Assembly (NCBI GenBank): GCA_009746045.1
Contig: RPFO01000076.1
Span: forward strand, 3,048,420-3,112,419
Origin: Mesostigma viride
Lineage: Eukaryota; Streptophyta; Mesostigmatophyceae; Mesostigmatales; Mesostigmataceae
Direction: 5' to 3'
Length of the DNA stretch: 64,000 bases
The notes below the pieces were generated by a model. That model did no database searches. It saw nothing but the letters and a program-made list of their open reading frames with translations, and was not told the DNA's origin. Position 1 is the first letter of the stretch. Each line of letters opens with the position of its first letter. The translations under genes were made by a program, and so were the position numbers. Of the stretch, positions 1 to 9,558 are shown piece by piece.

Positions 1-1
1 A

Positions 2-385
2 CGTCGTGTTTTTACTGCGCCTTCCCATTCATCTAGTGATAATAGCTTAGCTAAATATTACGTAGTTATTACCCCTCAATGGTCAGCCATTTTCCTCTCT
101 TGGTCAGATGCTAGGAAGATAGTGCAAAATCGTACATATAATGTAATTAGGTATAAGAAATTTGTTACCTTCGAGGAAGCTCAACAATTCCTTATAGACC
201 ATAGTGTATCAGATCTAGGCCTACACGTACGTTCTACTCCTCATGGTCGCCCTCCTGTAGAAGCTCTAGATTTTGCTACCCCTCCTTCGTCTCCCCCTAA
301 GAGGGCTGCATCCTCATCTAGCTTAGATACTCCTCTCACCTTAGAATTCGGTTCCCTATCCATTACTGTTGTTAAAAAGGATTGA
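2..385 (+). CDS. ORF upstream of gag with viroplasmin-like / RNase H1 hybrid-binding domain, partial
   Basis: The frame is open from the first bases of the window, so the start lies upstream; 127 codons are visible. Residues 19-64 show YYVV, then SW with an acidic residue following, a valine, then YKKF-x-TFEEAQQFL. This is the pattern of the small N-terminal hybrid-binding domain of eukaryotic RNase H1 and of the caulimovirus viroplasmin family (PF01693). The domain binds RNA/DNA hybrids or dsRNA. The tail (residues 75-127) is rich in Ser and Pro and probably disordered. A 122 bp T-rich gap separates it from gag. A role in handling the reverse-transcription hybrid is inference. No RNase H catalytic core is attached here. 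Confidence 0.7.
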   Translation, partial: RRVFTAPSHSSSDNSLAKYYVVITPQWSAIFLSWSDARKIVQNRTYNVIRYKKFVTFEEAQQFLIDHSVSDLGLHVRSTPHGRPPVEALDFATPPSSPPKRAASSSSLDTPLTLEFGSLSITVVKKD

Positions 386-507
386 TTTAAATTGTTTCCT
401 TCTTTTAAGCCATTAAAAGCTTTTTCTTTTCTTTCCTTGCCTTAAATTAGGCCTTGTCCTTTATCCTTGTTGCTTTCAGTTAGATCTGATCATTTACTTA
501 AATAAAA

Positions 508-2245
508 ATGGATCCAGTGGGTGGTAACATGTCGCCTATACCTACCAATACTCCTACTATGAGTAATAATAATAATAATACTAACAACCATAACAACAAT
601 CGTGGTAACCGACGGGACTCACTTGAAACGGTGCACCATCTCACTCCTCAAGGTAATCTTCGTACCTCACCTCCTTCTCCTATTGCTGGTGGTCGCCGTC
701 GTCCCTCACTTACCCCTCCTACCTATGAACAACGTCAACGTATGCAAGTCAGATTTAGTGATGACCCTTCCCTTACCCTGAACCAGGCCCCTGCTCCTGC
801 AACCTTGGCTCAACCCTCCAGCAGGTCCTCACTAACTAACAATGTTTCTAGGCCTCCTTCCCACCCTGTGCCTTCCATGCCTGCTCTTAACACGGGTCGT
901 GCCTCTGCCCCTGTCGGTCCTTCTGGGCGCCCTAGTGCAGTTCCCTTTTACCCACCTGCTTCCTGGTCCTACCCTGAGACGGCCTATGAGGCAGCCCAGG
1001 TCCCTACCCGTGTGGCTGATTTAGAAGTTAACAGTGATTTCAGCACCATGCCCTAGATGATAGAAATTATGATCATTTTGCCTATTCCTCTCTTCGTGAG
1101 CAATATACTGTCCCCTTCTCTTATGGGCACCAGCCTGAAACGGTGGCCCCTTCTAGACCCCTACCCAAGACTTTTCCTCTTCCTTCCTTCTATCCCGCTT
1201 ATGTAGCAGTGGAAGATAGTGGCCCTATGGGAAAAACTGACTCTTCTAATCCCCCTAAGCCCCCTGCTCTTCCCCTCTTTGCTAACCTTCCCAAGCTGGA
1301 TGTCAAGTCTACCCCTCAACAGTTTTTCACCTTTATTATAATGCTTACCCAGAACACGGAGTCGTGGCAGAATCATAATAGATGGCGTCTTTCTGATGCT
1401 GTATTAGTTCCTCACTATCTTACAACCTGTATTACTCCTGAGCTTGCTAACCTCATTCAGTGTGAGTCTTTGGCCTCTCATGCCTACCCTAACTCTGTAG
1501 CAGAATTGTTTAAGCGTTTAGAGAACCATTTAGTCCCTCCTGATTCAGATTGGCAGGATAGATTAGCCTTTGGTACCTTGCAGCAGGGTACTAAATCATT
1601 TAAGGAGTATATGAAAGAGTTTGATGCTCAGATGGTACGAATTAGGGATTTGTCGGGTGCAGAAGTACGTGCTCGCTTCCTCCAAGGCCTCAGTAGACCC
1701 TTATTACGTGAAGTCAAGCGCCAGTTCTCTGCCTACCGTTTTACTGATCTGCCCCTCAAGCATGTGCGCCAGCATCTCTTGCGTGTAGCAGATTTCTTCA
1801 CCACCCCTTCTCTTCCTACCCGTTCCCGTATTAATAATATTATCCTTACCCCTGAGGAGGAGAACTCCTATGTAGAAGAATTAGATATCTGTGTTACTGA
1901 CCTTTCAGCCCTTGATGTCTCTCATATCACATGCTATCATTGTAAGGAAGTAGGTCATCTTAAACGTGAGTGCCCCAAGTTCCTTTCGGGTGCTCCCCCT
2001 CATCCCGACGCTCGCCCTCCTCGTACCCCTCAGCGTGCTCCTATATTCGTCCTACTTCAGGACGCATTCCCTCAGCTACCCCTAGTAGGCTGAATGCTGT
2101 GCAGGCAGGGCCCCCAGGGTTCCCCTATGATAATCAGGCTCCCGCACCCTCTTCGCTCCCTCGTGACCCTCCAGCAGTGGCTTTTTCGCCAGGGTCTTCT
2201 TCGGGGTTAGTTCCTATGGATTTGGGGGGGGAGGGGGAACAATAG
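508..2245 (+). pseudogene. gag: gag of the gypsy element, frameshifted
   Basis: ATG at 508 opens a Pro/Ser/Asn-rich N-terminus with an Asn run near residue 20. The frame stops at 1056, but continuation is clear in another frame from about 1045. A capsid-like helical segment of the Retrotrans_gag type follows (about 1560-1800), then one zinc knuckle C-x2-C-x4-H-x4-C at 1932-1973. A second frame change near 2045 leads to a Pro-rich tail ending at TAG 2243-2245, just after a run of eight G. Each change moves the frame in the same direction (equivalent to loss of one base). The two internal changes look like decay; the last one, at the G-run, could instead be a gag-pol frameshift site. Confidence 0.8.
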
Positions 2246-4542
2246 GCCTGTCAGCCGGGGGTAACCTGGACAGGTCCTTAGATAGTACCCCAGATAAAAA
2301 TTTTTGCCTGCCTGTTTTTATAACCTCTGTAGGAGCTGAATCTTCCCTACCACTACGTGTGCGTCCTCTTATGTTCTTGAATGGTGGTTTAACCGTCCCT
2401 CACACTGTTGTAGACCCCTTCTTGCATGCTGATGAAATCTTGAATGTCTCTGTGTTGGTAGATAGCGGTGCGGCTAGCTCCTTTGTGAGCGAGGCCCTAG
2501 TTAGGCGTTTAGGACTAGTCCCTACCCCTCACACCAAACCCGTCACTGTTCATTATGCTGATGGTCGCACCAGTCATTCCCCGGGTACGGTGTCCCTTCC
2601 CATGGTTATACAAGGACGTACTGTCAACCTGACGGCCACTATAGGCCCTATCACTACCGCTGATGTATTACTAGGATTAGATTGGCACCAGGATAATAAG
2701 ATTACTATTAATTATGATACCATGGTCATCTGGTTTCCAGATAGCTCTTACTGGGTACCGGAACGTCATTATAGATTGGAAAATTTATCCTTGGTAGATA
2801 TTACTCCTCCTACACCTGTTGATCCTCCTGTAAGACCTATACCTGAAGTATTAATGTCCAATGATGAGTTGCGTTCTGAACTAAAGGAATATGGATATTT
2901 ATTATGTATGAACCTTCAGTTAGAAGTACAGGAGATACCTATCACTAATAATAGTGTGGATATAGATATAAACACAGTGGATACAATAGGAGTGGGATTT
3001 ACTGAAAATGAAATAGTAAGATACATGGCTGTGATAGATTCCTCAAAGGTTTTTGAAGAAAGGACTCCTTCTTATCCTCCTCCTCGTTCTGTTTTACACC
3101 GTGTAGTTATCAAGGACGGTGCAGTTCCTACGCACTCTCCGATGTATAGAATGGGCCCTACCGAATTAAAGGAACTAAAACAGATTTTAGTGTCGCTATT
3201 AGAAGCAGGATTGATAGAGCCTAGTAACTCTCCCTACTCAGCTGGTGTCCTGTTAGTTCCTAAGCCAAATGGCGAGTTTCGCCTAGTTACTGATTATAGG
3301 AAGTTGAATGATATTACTGTGAAGTCTAAATACCCTCTACCTCGTATTGATGATATATTTAATAAGGTTAAAGGTTCCACTTGTTTCACAGTACTGGATT
3401 GTGCGGATGGGTTTTGGCAGTTGCGGATAGCTCCCGAGGATTGCCATAAAACCGCCTTTGCCACCCCTTTTGGTCATTACCAGTTTAGAGTAGCGGCTAT
3501 GGGACTCTGTAACTCGCCTGCCTCTTTTCAAATGTTAATGGCTGAAAATTCTTTGTGGGCGCGCCGTGCTAAAGTCCGTTCGGGTAGGAGTGTCCCATTT
3601 TTAGGGCACGTTCTGTCAGATGCCGGGGTCGCTACCGACCCGGATAAAACTAAGTCAATTCAGGAATGGCCTACCCCTACCGACGTTAAAGGTGTACGTA
3701 GTTTTCTAGGAATTGCTTCTTACTATAGGCGCTTCATTCCGCGTTTCGCAACTATAGCAGCCCCTATTAATCATTTATTAAAGAAGGATATCCCCTTTGT
3801 TTGGAGTAGTGAATGTCAGTCGGCTTTTCAGTGCCTAAAATCCCTACTCCTTTCCCCTCCTGTACTCATCCTACCGGATACTACTAAACCTTTTGTTGTG
3901 GCTACAGATGCTAGTAAGGTAGCTATAGGTGGCGTCCTTCTCCAGGATCAGGGTCAGGGCTTACAGCCAATTGAGTATATCTCTAGGACAATGCTTCCTG
4001 CGGAGCGTAACTATCCCGTACACCAGCAGGAACTCTTAGCGGTGGTGTATTGTTGCCACGCGTGGCAGCACTTTCTTAAAGGTGCTCAATTTGATGTCTG
4101 CCTGAATGAACCCTGTGAGCTAGATCCTTATAGATTAGTTATCCAAACGGATCACCGTCCCCTTACCCATCTTCTCTCCCAACCCAACCTTACCCCTCGG
4201 CAAGCGCGCTGGATGGAATTTTTAGCACAGTTTTCCCCTTTCAAACTTCAGTATGTCAAGGGTGTAGATAACATAGTACCAGATGCACTCTCTCGTCGTG
4301 CAGACTACTCCTTTTTCGAGGACCTTGATGTTCTCAATACTACTCTAGTTCCTACTACTATGGGTGTAACCCCTTATGGTGAACTACCTGATGATGAATC
4401 CTATGCCTACCTCTTTCATACAGCTGTTCGCATGCCTGATCTTCTTTCTCACGTAGGACTCTCTCTCCCGTGTGAGGCCCTTCCCGTGGCCTCGGTGGGG
4501 GGGAGGGGAAAAATAAAATTTCTGTACCGCTTAGCCATATAG
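2233..4542 (+). pseudogene. pol: pol part 1: aspartic protease, reverse transcriptase lacking its YxDD box, RNase H
   Basis: The frame opens inside the G-tract ending gag. Protease: active site D-S-G-A at 2461-2472, with the LLGLDW flap-side motif near 2680. RT: VTDYRKLN and the first catalytic Asp in VLDCADGFWQL (about 3405) are present, then PASFQMLM at about 3517-3540 runs straight into the segment that normally precedes VPFLGHV. Roughly 40 codons that should hold the Y-x-DD box are missing without loss of frame. RNase H shows the four acidic positions: VATDAS (about 3904), QQELLAVV (about 4030), TDHRPL (about 4150) and PDALSRR (about 4280). The frame ends soon after a second G-tract at 4497-4508; integrase continues in the -1 frame. 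Confidence 0.9.
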
Positions 4543-6179
4543 CGACTAGGTCAGGAAAGTCTTACGAAAACGTAGTCCCTCTAGGACCTCCCCTTCTCTT
4601 TGGCAAGGCGGTAGGAGATCTCTTTAAACCTGTTCTGGATACCTCTGTAGCGATGCCTACCTCTGATCTTGAACGCCTTATTAGTAGATTTACGGCCACT
4701 GAGCCGGAAGCATTAGCTGCCATTGCTGCACATCCCCAACAATTAGGCAAGCATCCTTGTAAATTTGTAGGTGGGTTTTTATATGTGCAGGTAGCAGATT
4801 CTCCCCCTCAATGGCGCCTGTATGTCCCTCCTATCTGTCGCTCCTCCTTGCTCTTTGAGTTGCATGACTTAGCTGCTCATCAGGGTGGTAAACGGGTACG
4901 GGACTTAGTAGCCCGCTCTTATTACTGGCCTTCCCTTTATAAGGATGTAGATGAGTATGTTAGAACTTGTCAATCTTGCCAGGAGATGAAACCCAATAAC
5001 GTAGGACAGATAGCAGAACCTAGGACCTTGCCTGACCCCATCATGCCGTGGGATTCTATCATGATGGATTTTGTAGGACCTTTTAGAAAGAATGATAGGG
5101 GCAATGCCCAAATCCTTGTGTTCATAGATCGTTTTACTCGTATGTGCCATCTTGTGCCGTGTCCTTTAGAACTCACAGCACGTGATTGCGCACGCCTATA
5201 CCTCAATAATGTATATAGATATCATGGTTTGAGTAGGCAGTTTATTAGTGATAAGGATAAATTATTTACCTCAGATTTTTGGCAGCAGTTTTTCGCTGCC
5301 ATCGGTACCAAGGTTACCTACGGTACTGCCTACCACTCCTCCTCCTCTCATTTAGTAGAGCGTCTTAATAGGGTAGTAGAAGAAGCGCTTAGGCACTATG
5401 TTAATGGCTCGGGTAGTGATTGGGAGGATTATTTATGTTTGGTAGAGTTCTCCCTCAACAATTGTCCCCAAGCTGCGCATGGATATACGCCCTTCTTCTT
5501 AGATACTGGTAGACAGCCTCTTACTCCTACCTCTCTCTTAGCTAGTCCTCTACGGGACAAGGATGATGTGTCCCGAGATACTGTAGAAGGTGTACGGTCC
5601 TTACTAGATAGAATGAAAACTGCTCATGACCACGCGATCTCAGGGTACCAAAAAGCTCAGTCTAAGTACCTTGCTAGGTTGCGTGCCTCCTTAGATAGAA
5701 GAGCACCTGAGATAGAAATAGGAGATCTAGTATTAGTAGAAGGCCCTCGTGTTGGCCGTTTTGCTCATAAGTTTGAAGCAGAACTTAAGGTCAAACTTAG
5801 GCCCGCCTTCTTAGGACCCTTCCATGTTTTGTCTAGAGTAGGAAATTTCCTATATAAAGTCGATATCCCTACCTCTTGGCAGACACATTCGAACACCTTC
5901 CATAGGAGCCAGCTGAAACTGTACCACCCTAGTACGTTCGCTGGTAGAGAGCTAGCGCCTGCCCCTTTAGAGCATAACCCTGACACTGGGGAAGTAGAAG
6001 ACGAAGTAGAAAGCATCGTGGCCCATAGAGATATCAAAAAGGGCCGCGGTACCCAGCGTCAGTATAAAGTGAAGTGGATGTATGCTCGTAGTGAAGTAGA
6101 TAAGGTCTGGTATACGGAGAGTGAGCTAGATGGGTGTAGTCGCCTGCTCCAGGAATATAAAACCCTGCACAAGCTCTAG
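4509..6179 (+). CDS. pol: pol part 2: integrase with C-terminal chromodomain
   Basis: The frame is open from the A-run after the second G-tract; the first ATG is at 4653. The zinc-binding H-x-H...C-x2-C segment spans about 4860-4980. The catalytic D-D-E is visible as WDSIMMDFVGPF (about 5055), FISDKDKLF (about 5243) and HLVERLNR (about 5350). A GPF/Y-like linker (AFLGPFHVLSRVGNFLYKV) follows near 5800-5860. The last 60 residues (about 5990-6165) have the chromodomain pattern VESIVAHRD...YKVKWMYA...VWYTESEL...LLQEYK, though the usual second aromatic W is replaced by Y. Chromodomains in chromoviruses direct integration to particular chromatin. The reading frame is intact from here to the stop. 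Confidence 0.9.
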   Translation, partial: KNKISVPLSHIATRSGKSYENVVPLGPPLLFGKAVGDLFKPVLDTSVAMPTSDLERLISRFTATEPEALAAIAAHPQQLGKHPCKFVGGFLYVQVADSPPQWRLYVPPICRSSLLFELHDLAAHQGGKRVRDLVARSYYWPSLYKDVDEYVRTCQSCQEMKPNNVGQIAEPRTLPDPIMPWDSIMMDFVGPFRKNDRGNAQILVFIDRFTRMCHLVPCPLELTARDCARLYLNNVYRYHGLSRQFISDKDKLFTSDFWQQFFAAIGTKVTYGTAYHSSSSHLVERLNRVVEEALRHYVNGSGSDWEDYLCLVEFSLNNCPQAAHGYTPFFLDTGRQPLTPTSLLASPLRDKDDVSRDTVEGVRSLLDRMKTAHDHAISGYQKAQSKYLARLRASLDRRAPEIEIGDLVLVEGPRVGRFAHKFEAELKVKLRPAFLGPFHVLSRVGNFLYKVDIPTSWQTHSNTFHRSQLKLYHPSTFAGRELAPAPLEHNPDTGEVEDEVESIVAHRDIKKGRGTQRQYKVKWMYARSEVDKVWYTESELDGCSRLLQEYKTLHKL

Positions 6180-6255
6180 TTGTAGGCTTTCTCCTCTCTT
6201 ATGTTATGTCTGCTGTCGACGGGTGGTTGGTTGTCCCCTCCCCTCCGCAGCCGTC

Positions 6256-8574
6256 ATGTCAGAGCCTACCCCTCCGGCTGAGAGCCCGCTGCCGTCCCTG
6301 CCCCTACCGGACCCTGAGCTGTACTTCGAGGCCCTTCCGGGCCGCTGGGTGTCGCGGTCCAGTTATCCGGGTGGCGTTGTGCAGCCGGCCCTCCAGGCCC
6401 AACATGCGAGTCTAGTCCGGGCTGCTCTCTTCACGGTCACGTGGTACGGTCCTTCCCCTGACGAGCCGCATCAGCTTGTTTTGCACGGGTTCGACGATGC
6501 CGGGCACTGTTTGTTGGGGTGTGGTTCCCGCTGTCCAGCCTTGGGACAGATAGATGCGGTTCTCCAGTGCTCCCGTGTGTTCTCCTACCTTTCCACCCCT
6601 GTGGGCCGCTCCTGCCTACGGGATGTGTTCCCCTGGCTTCCGGCTGAGGATGATGCTGAGGTAGATGAGAACCCCTGCGACCTTCTGCGGGCCGTAGAAT
6701 TCATGGAGATAGCTGATCAGTCGGCGGGAGTAGCAGTTGGTGGTCCTGCCCCTACGGGCGCCCCATCCGAGGTACATTATACTCCAGAATATTCTGCCTC
6801 GAGCGCTGCGTCCGCCTCCTCGGCGTCTGCTCCTCCCTCTCCGGTCCCGTCGTCCCCTCGGTCGACCCGGTGTGTTGCAGTGGAGCCTACCCCTTCGGGT
6901 TTGCCTGATCCTCTTTCGGCGACAGTTTCTGCGATGCAGGCGCAGATCCAGTCCCTGACGGCGGCCTTCGGGGCCTTCATGGCGGCCCAGGCGCACGCTC
7001 CAGCCACGCCAGGTGGGGTGTCTGTTGCAGCTGTGCCCCCTTCCCCTTCGGTCGCCTCGACGTCTACGGGTCCGACCGTGTCGCACGAGCCCTCGGCGGC
7101 TGCGGTTCCCTCTGGTGCTGCAGCTCCTACGCCTTCGGCTACCGCTGCGCCTGCTACTGACGTACCTGCGCCTCGGCGCGAGTCCGCCGTCCCAGTGGCC
7201 GCGCCCGCCGCCGCCGCGTCCGAGCCGCCCACCACGTCAGCGCCGCCCTCGCGGGGTTTCTTCAGCGACCCGGGCGGTCTTCCCAGGCTTTGGGAGGGCG
7301 GTCCTCCGCAGAGGATCCCGGTGCCTGACTGGAGCTTGGACGGTAACCAGTCGTATGCCGGATTGCCTGTCCCCACGGGTCCTATTTTCAACATGTGGCC
7401 TGGTGGTGCTCCACCCCCAGAGACCGGCGCGCCAGTTGCGGAGGCGGGTCCGTCGCGACCCCCTGCGGCATCGGGTCCGACGCGGCCCCCTGTTGTACCG
7501 GCGCCTTCTGCGCCTGTGCCGGTTCCTACCCCTTCGTCGGCCCCTGCCCCTTCGGCCCCGCGGTCTTTGGCTGCGGTTGTTCGGTCCAGTGGCTCTGACC
7601 CGCGCGCCACCCGCGCTGCCGATTCCCTTCGGGAGTTGTCAGAGGGCGATCGGGATCGGGCCCCTTCTGTGGTGCATGCGACTCCGGAGTCGCGCGACAC
7701 GCCTGTCTTCGGGTATGGTATGTCTGCGCTCGCTTGCCGCCAGTGTGACCTGCCGCGCGCCTCCGCCGAGCTTGCCATTTCGCCCATGTCCTACGGGTTC
7801 TCCCAGGTGTGTCGGGCGCCGCGGGACCGTGGCCTACCAGTTGAGACTGATCGGCCTCCTTTCGACATGGTTATTTTAGCTGATCCGGTGTTCCAGGGTG
7901 AGATCCTGGTTCGGCGCGTCCTGTACCGCTGGGCTCGGCGCCACAATGACTTGGACACCTACGGCGGGTTCCAGTGGGCTTACCCTCCGCCTCTGGGCAT
8001 TATGGCCTCAGATGCTCTTACGGTAGATTTTCCTGCGGTGCCGGGTGCCACGTACAGCACCGTCCTTCAGCCCATCCTAGAGTGGGATGCCCGTCGTCCA
8101 GCGCCCATCCCGGGCCAGGGTTTGGACTCTCGGGGTCATCCTCCTCCCCGGGCTAGCGACTACCTCGAGACGTTCGGGTCGCGACAGTGTGCCCGCCGGT
8201 GGCGCTCCCGCGAGATTCGGCATATCCGGTTGTGGCCGTCCAACGTGGAGCCCCTGGTAGATCTGTTTTTCCCGACGGGTATGCGCCCTCGGATCCGGTA
8301 TCATCGCCTGCTCCTTCGGGCTCTCTGCCTGATCGCGGTAGAGCCTTTCCTACGCCTCTTTGCCTGCGGTTTCCTGGACTGGGCCCGGGGCCAGGTCGTT
8401 CTTACACAGCATAGGTACTACTGGGCCTTCCTGGGACTTTTCCCTGACGGCGTGTGGGCCGATGTTTTCCTCACTGTAGATAGGCACGACAATGCTGAGG
8501 ATGTGTCTCACTACCAGGCTTACCTGGATGTCCTGCTGGCCTCCCGTGGTACCTACCAGACGGATGGCCATTAG
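6256..8574 (+). CDS. ORF3 of the gypsy element: Pro/Ala/Ser-rich protein with an unrecognised globular C-terminus
   Basis: The frame is open upstream into the integrase stop, but ATG 6256 (MSEPTPPAESPLPSLPLP) is the best start, 76 bp after pol ends; it gives 772 codons. Residues 1-165 look folded and acidic near the end. Residues 175-470 are a low-complexity Pro/Ala/Ser/Thr linker. Residues 475-772 form an Arg/Trp/Tyr-rich, Cys-containing globular region without a family I recognise. One moderately hydrophobic stretch (LCLIAVEPFLRLFACGFL) lies late, but there is no signal peptide or clear membrane anchor, so a classical env is unlikely. Base composition is far more GC-rich, especially at third positions, than gag-pol, which suggests separate acquisition. 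It lies between pol and the LTR, where env or accessory genes sit in other elements. Confidence 0.65.
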   Translation: MSEPTPPAESPLPSLPLPDPELYFEALPGRWVSRSSYPGGVVQPALQAQHASLVRAALFTVTWYGPSPDEPHQLVLHGFDDAGHCLLGCGSRCPALGQIDAVLQCSRVFSYLSTPVGRSCLRDVFPWLPAEDDAEVDENPCDLLRAVEFMEIADQSAGVAVGGPAPTGAPSEVHYTPEYSASSAASASSASAPPSPVPSSPRSTRCVAVEPTPSGLPDPLSATVSAMQAQIQSLTAAFGAFMAAQAHAPATPGGVSVAAVPPSPSVASTSTGPTVSHEPSAAAVPSGAAAPTPSATAAPATDVPAPRRESAVPVAAPAAAASEPPTTSAPPSRGFFSDPGGLPRLWEGGPPQRIPVPDWSLDGNQSYAGLPVPTGPIFNMWPGGAPPPETGAPVAEAGPSRPPAASGPTRPPVVPAPSAPVPVPTPSSAPAPSAPRSLAAVVRSSGSDPRATRAADSLRELSEGDRDRAPSVVHATPESRDTPVFGYGMSALACRQCDLPRASAELAISPMSYGFSQVCRAPRDRGLPVETDRPPFDMVILADPVFQGEILVRRVLYRWARRHNDLDTYGGFQWAYPPPLGIMASDALTVDFPAVPGATYSTVLQPILEWDARRPAPIPGQGLDSRGHPPPRASDYLETFGSRQCARRWRSREIRHIRLWPSNVEPLVDLFFPTGMRPRIRYHRLLLRALCLIAVEPFLRLFACGFLDWARGQVVLTQHRYYWAFLGLFPDGVWADVFLTVDRHDNAEDVSHYQAYLDVLLASRGTYQTDGH

Positions 8575-8930
8575 ATAGAGGGCCTTAGGCCCGACCTGAG
8601 GGTGTTGTCCCTCCGGTATATAGAGTCGCCCTCATGTTCTGGCCAGTTGGCTGGTCGTTCTTGGTCCTTGGTACTGATTTGTTTACTCTGTGTGTCCTGC
8701 CCAGTGCCGTTCCCCCCCGGCAAGGACTTTGTTCCAGGCAGTTAGGGGAACCTACCACCAGGCTTGGTGCTGGCTAACCCTACACCTCCCGGCGTGGTGG
8801 TGGAGACCGAGTTAATACGTTGGTGTCTTGTATCTTGGACGGTCTGCCGACTGTGTTAGTGTGTGCTGGGTGCATTAGGTTTCCTACCCCTTGTTTTCCT
8901 CCCTGTGCGTAGGGAGAGGGCTCCCTACCT
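8575..8930 (+). other. Non-coding stretch between ORF3 and the polypurine tract
   Basis: About 350 bp without a credible ORF. It is mildly G/T-rich and presumably the 3' untranslated part of the gypsy element's genomic RNA. I see no other structure in it. Confidence 0.5.
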
Positions 8931-8945
8931 TTGTGGGGGGGGAGG
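8931..8945 (+). promoter_or_regulatory. 3' polypurine tract
   Basis: A T-flanked run of eight G followed by AGG abuts the TGTTACG start of the LTR. This position and composition fit the primer for plus-strand DNA synthesis. Two similar G-tracts occur inside the element, at 2224-2237 and 4497-4508. Confidence 0.75.
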
Positions 8946-9558
8946 TGTTACGTCGCGTAACAATTCGTTGTAGTTACGGACGTAAATTAGGTCTTTTGCC
9001 TCGGTTGTCCCTAGGTTTACGTTTAGGCTCCTACCGGGACATTATTGTCCTCGTAACAGTACTGTGGTACATTGGGTGCCGTTGGGCGCCGCGCCGCGTA
9101 CTTTACTAGTGGTCCTGATCCTGTGGTAGAATGTAGTGGACCAGCGTGCATCAGTAGATGTAGTGGACCAGCGTGCATCTGTAGGCGAGGGCCATGTCGG
9201 CCCGAGCGTGTTGGACCGTTGGTGACCATTTATGCGCGTTCTACCCCTTGTGTGTGCACTCGGCGTGTGTTAAATGAATTAACACATTTAGGCTTGGGTC
9301 ACGGCAGTGTAGTTGTGTTTCCTTCCTCTATTCCTGGAGTAAACGGGTTTTGGTAAATGGTTGTATGGCGTATTATAGTAACACATACGTTAATGCATTG
9401 AGATCAGCTCCGTCACGTTCGTCTTTCGCCAGAGGTTTGAGTAGAGGAGGCCTGACCAGTTTAGGTAGTATCAGGCCCATTAGAGGTAGAGGTGGAGGTA
9501 GATATCCGCGGCGTAACAGTCTCTGGGTTCACAGTGGTCTTCTTGTTCCTCAGTAACA
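8946..9558 (+). repeat. 3' LTR of the gypsy element (613 bp)
   Basis: It begins TGTTACG directly after the polypurine tract and ends CAGTAACA, giving TGTTAC...GTAACA inverted termini with canonical TG/CA ends. The boundary was set from these termini only, because the 5' LTR is outside the window. It contains a 27 bp direct duplication (9131-9157 and 9158-9184). Confidence 0.75.
9131..9184 (+). repeat. 27 bp tandem duplication in the LTR
   Basis: Two adjacent copies of a unit beginning ATGTAGTGGACCAGCG differ by one base. It could duplicate an enhancer-like segment in U3, but that is speculation. Confidence 0.85.

Larger units (their letters stand above)
1..9558 (+). mobile_element. Ty3/gypsy chromovirus-like LTR retrotransposon, 5' end outside window
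   Basis: The order is hybrid-binding-domain ORF, gag with one zinc knuckle, aspartic protease, RT, RNase H, integrase, chromodomain, extra ORF3, polypurine tract and 3' LTR. RT before integrase and the C-terminal chromodomain place it among Ty3/gypsy chromoviruses. The 5' LTR and primer-binding site lie before base 1, so the target duplication cannot be checked. The copy is dead or dependent on help: gag changes frame at least twice, pol changes frame at two G-tracts, and the RT catalytic box is deleted. The gag/pol part is AT-leaning, while ORF3 is strikingly GC-rich. Confidence 0.9.

Noticed and set aside
6777-7787. 336-codon minus-strand frame opposite ORF3
   Set aside because: Mirror of the GC-rich, stop-poor linker of ORF3; composition alone explains it.
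6256-8574. ORF3 as a retroviral-type envelope gene
   Set aside because: No signal peptide, no clear transmembrane anchor, no furin-like site; composition is a Pro/Ala-rich linker plus a soluble-looking domain.
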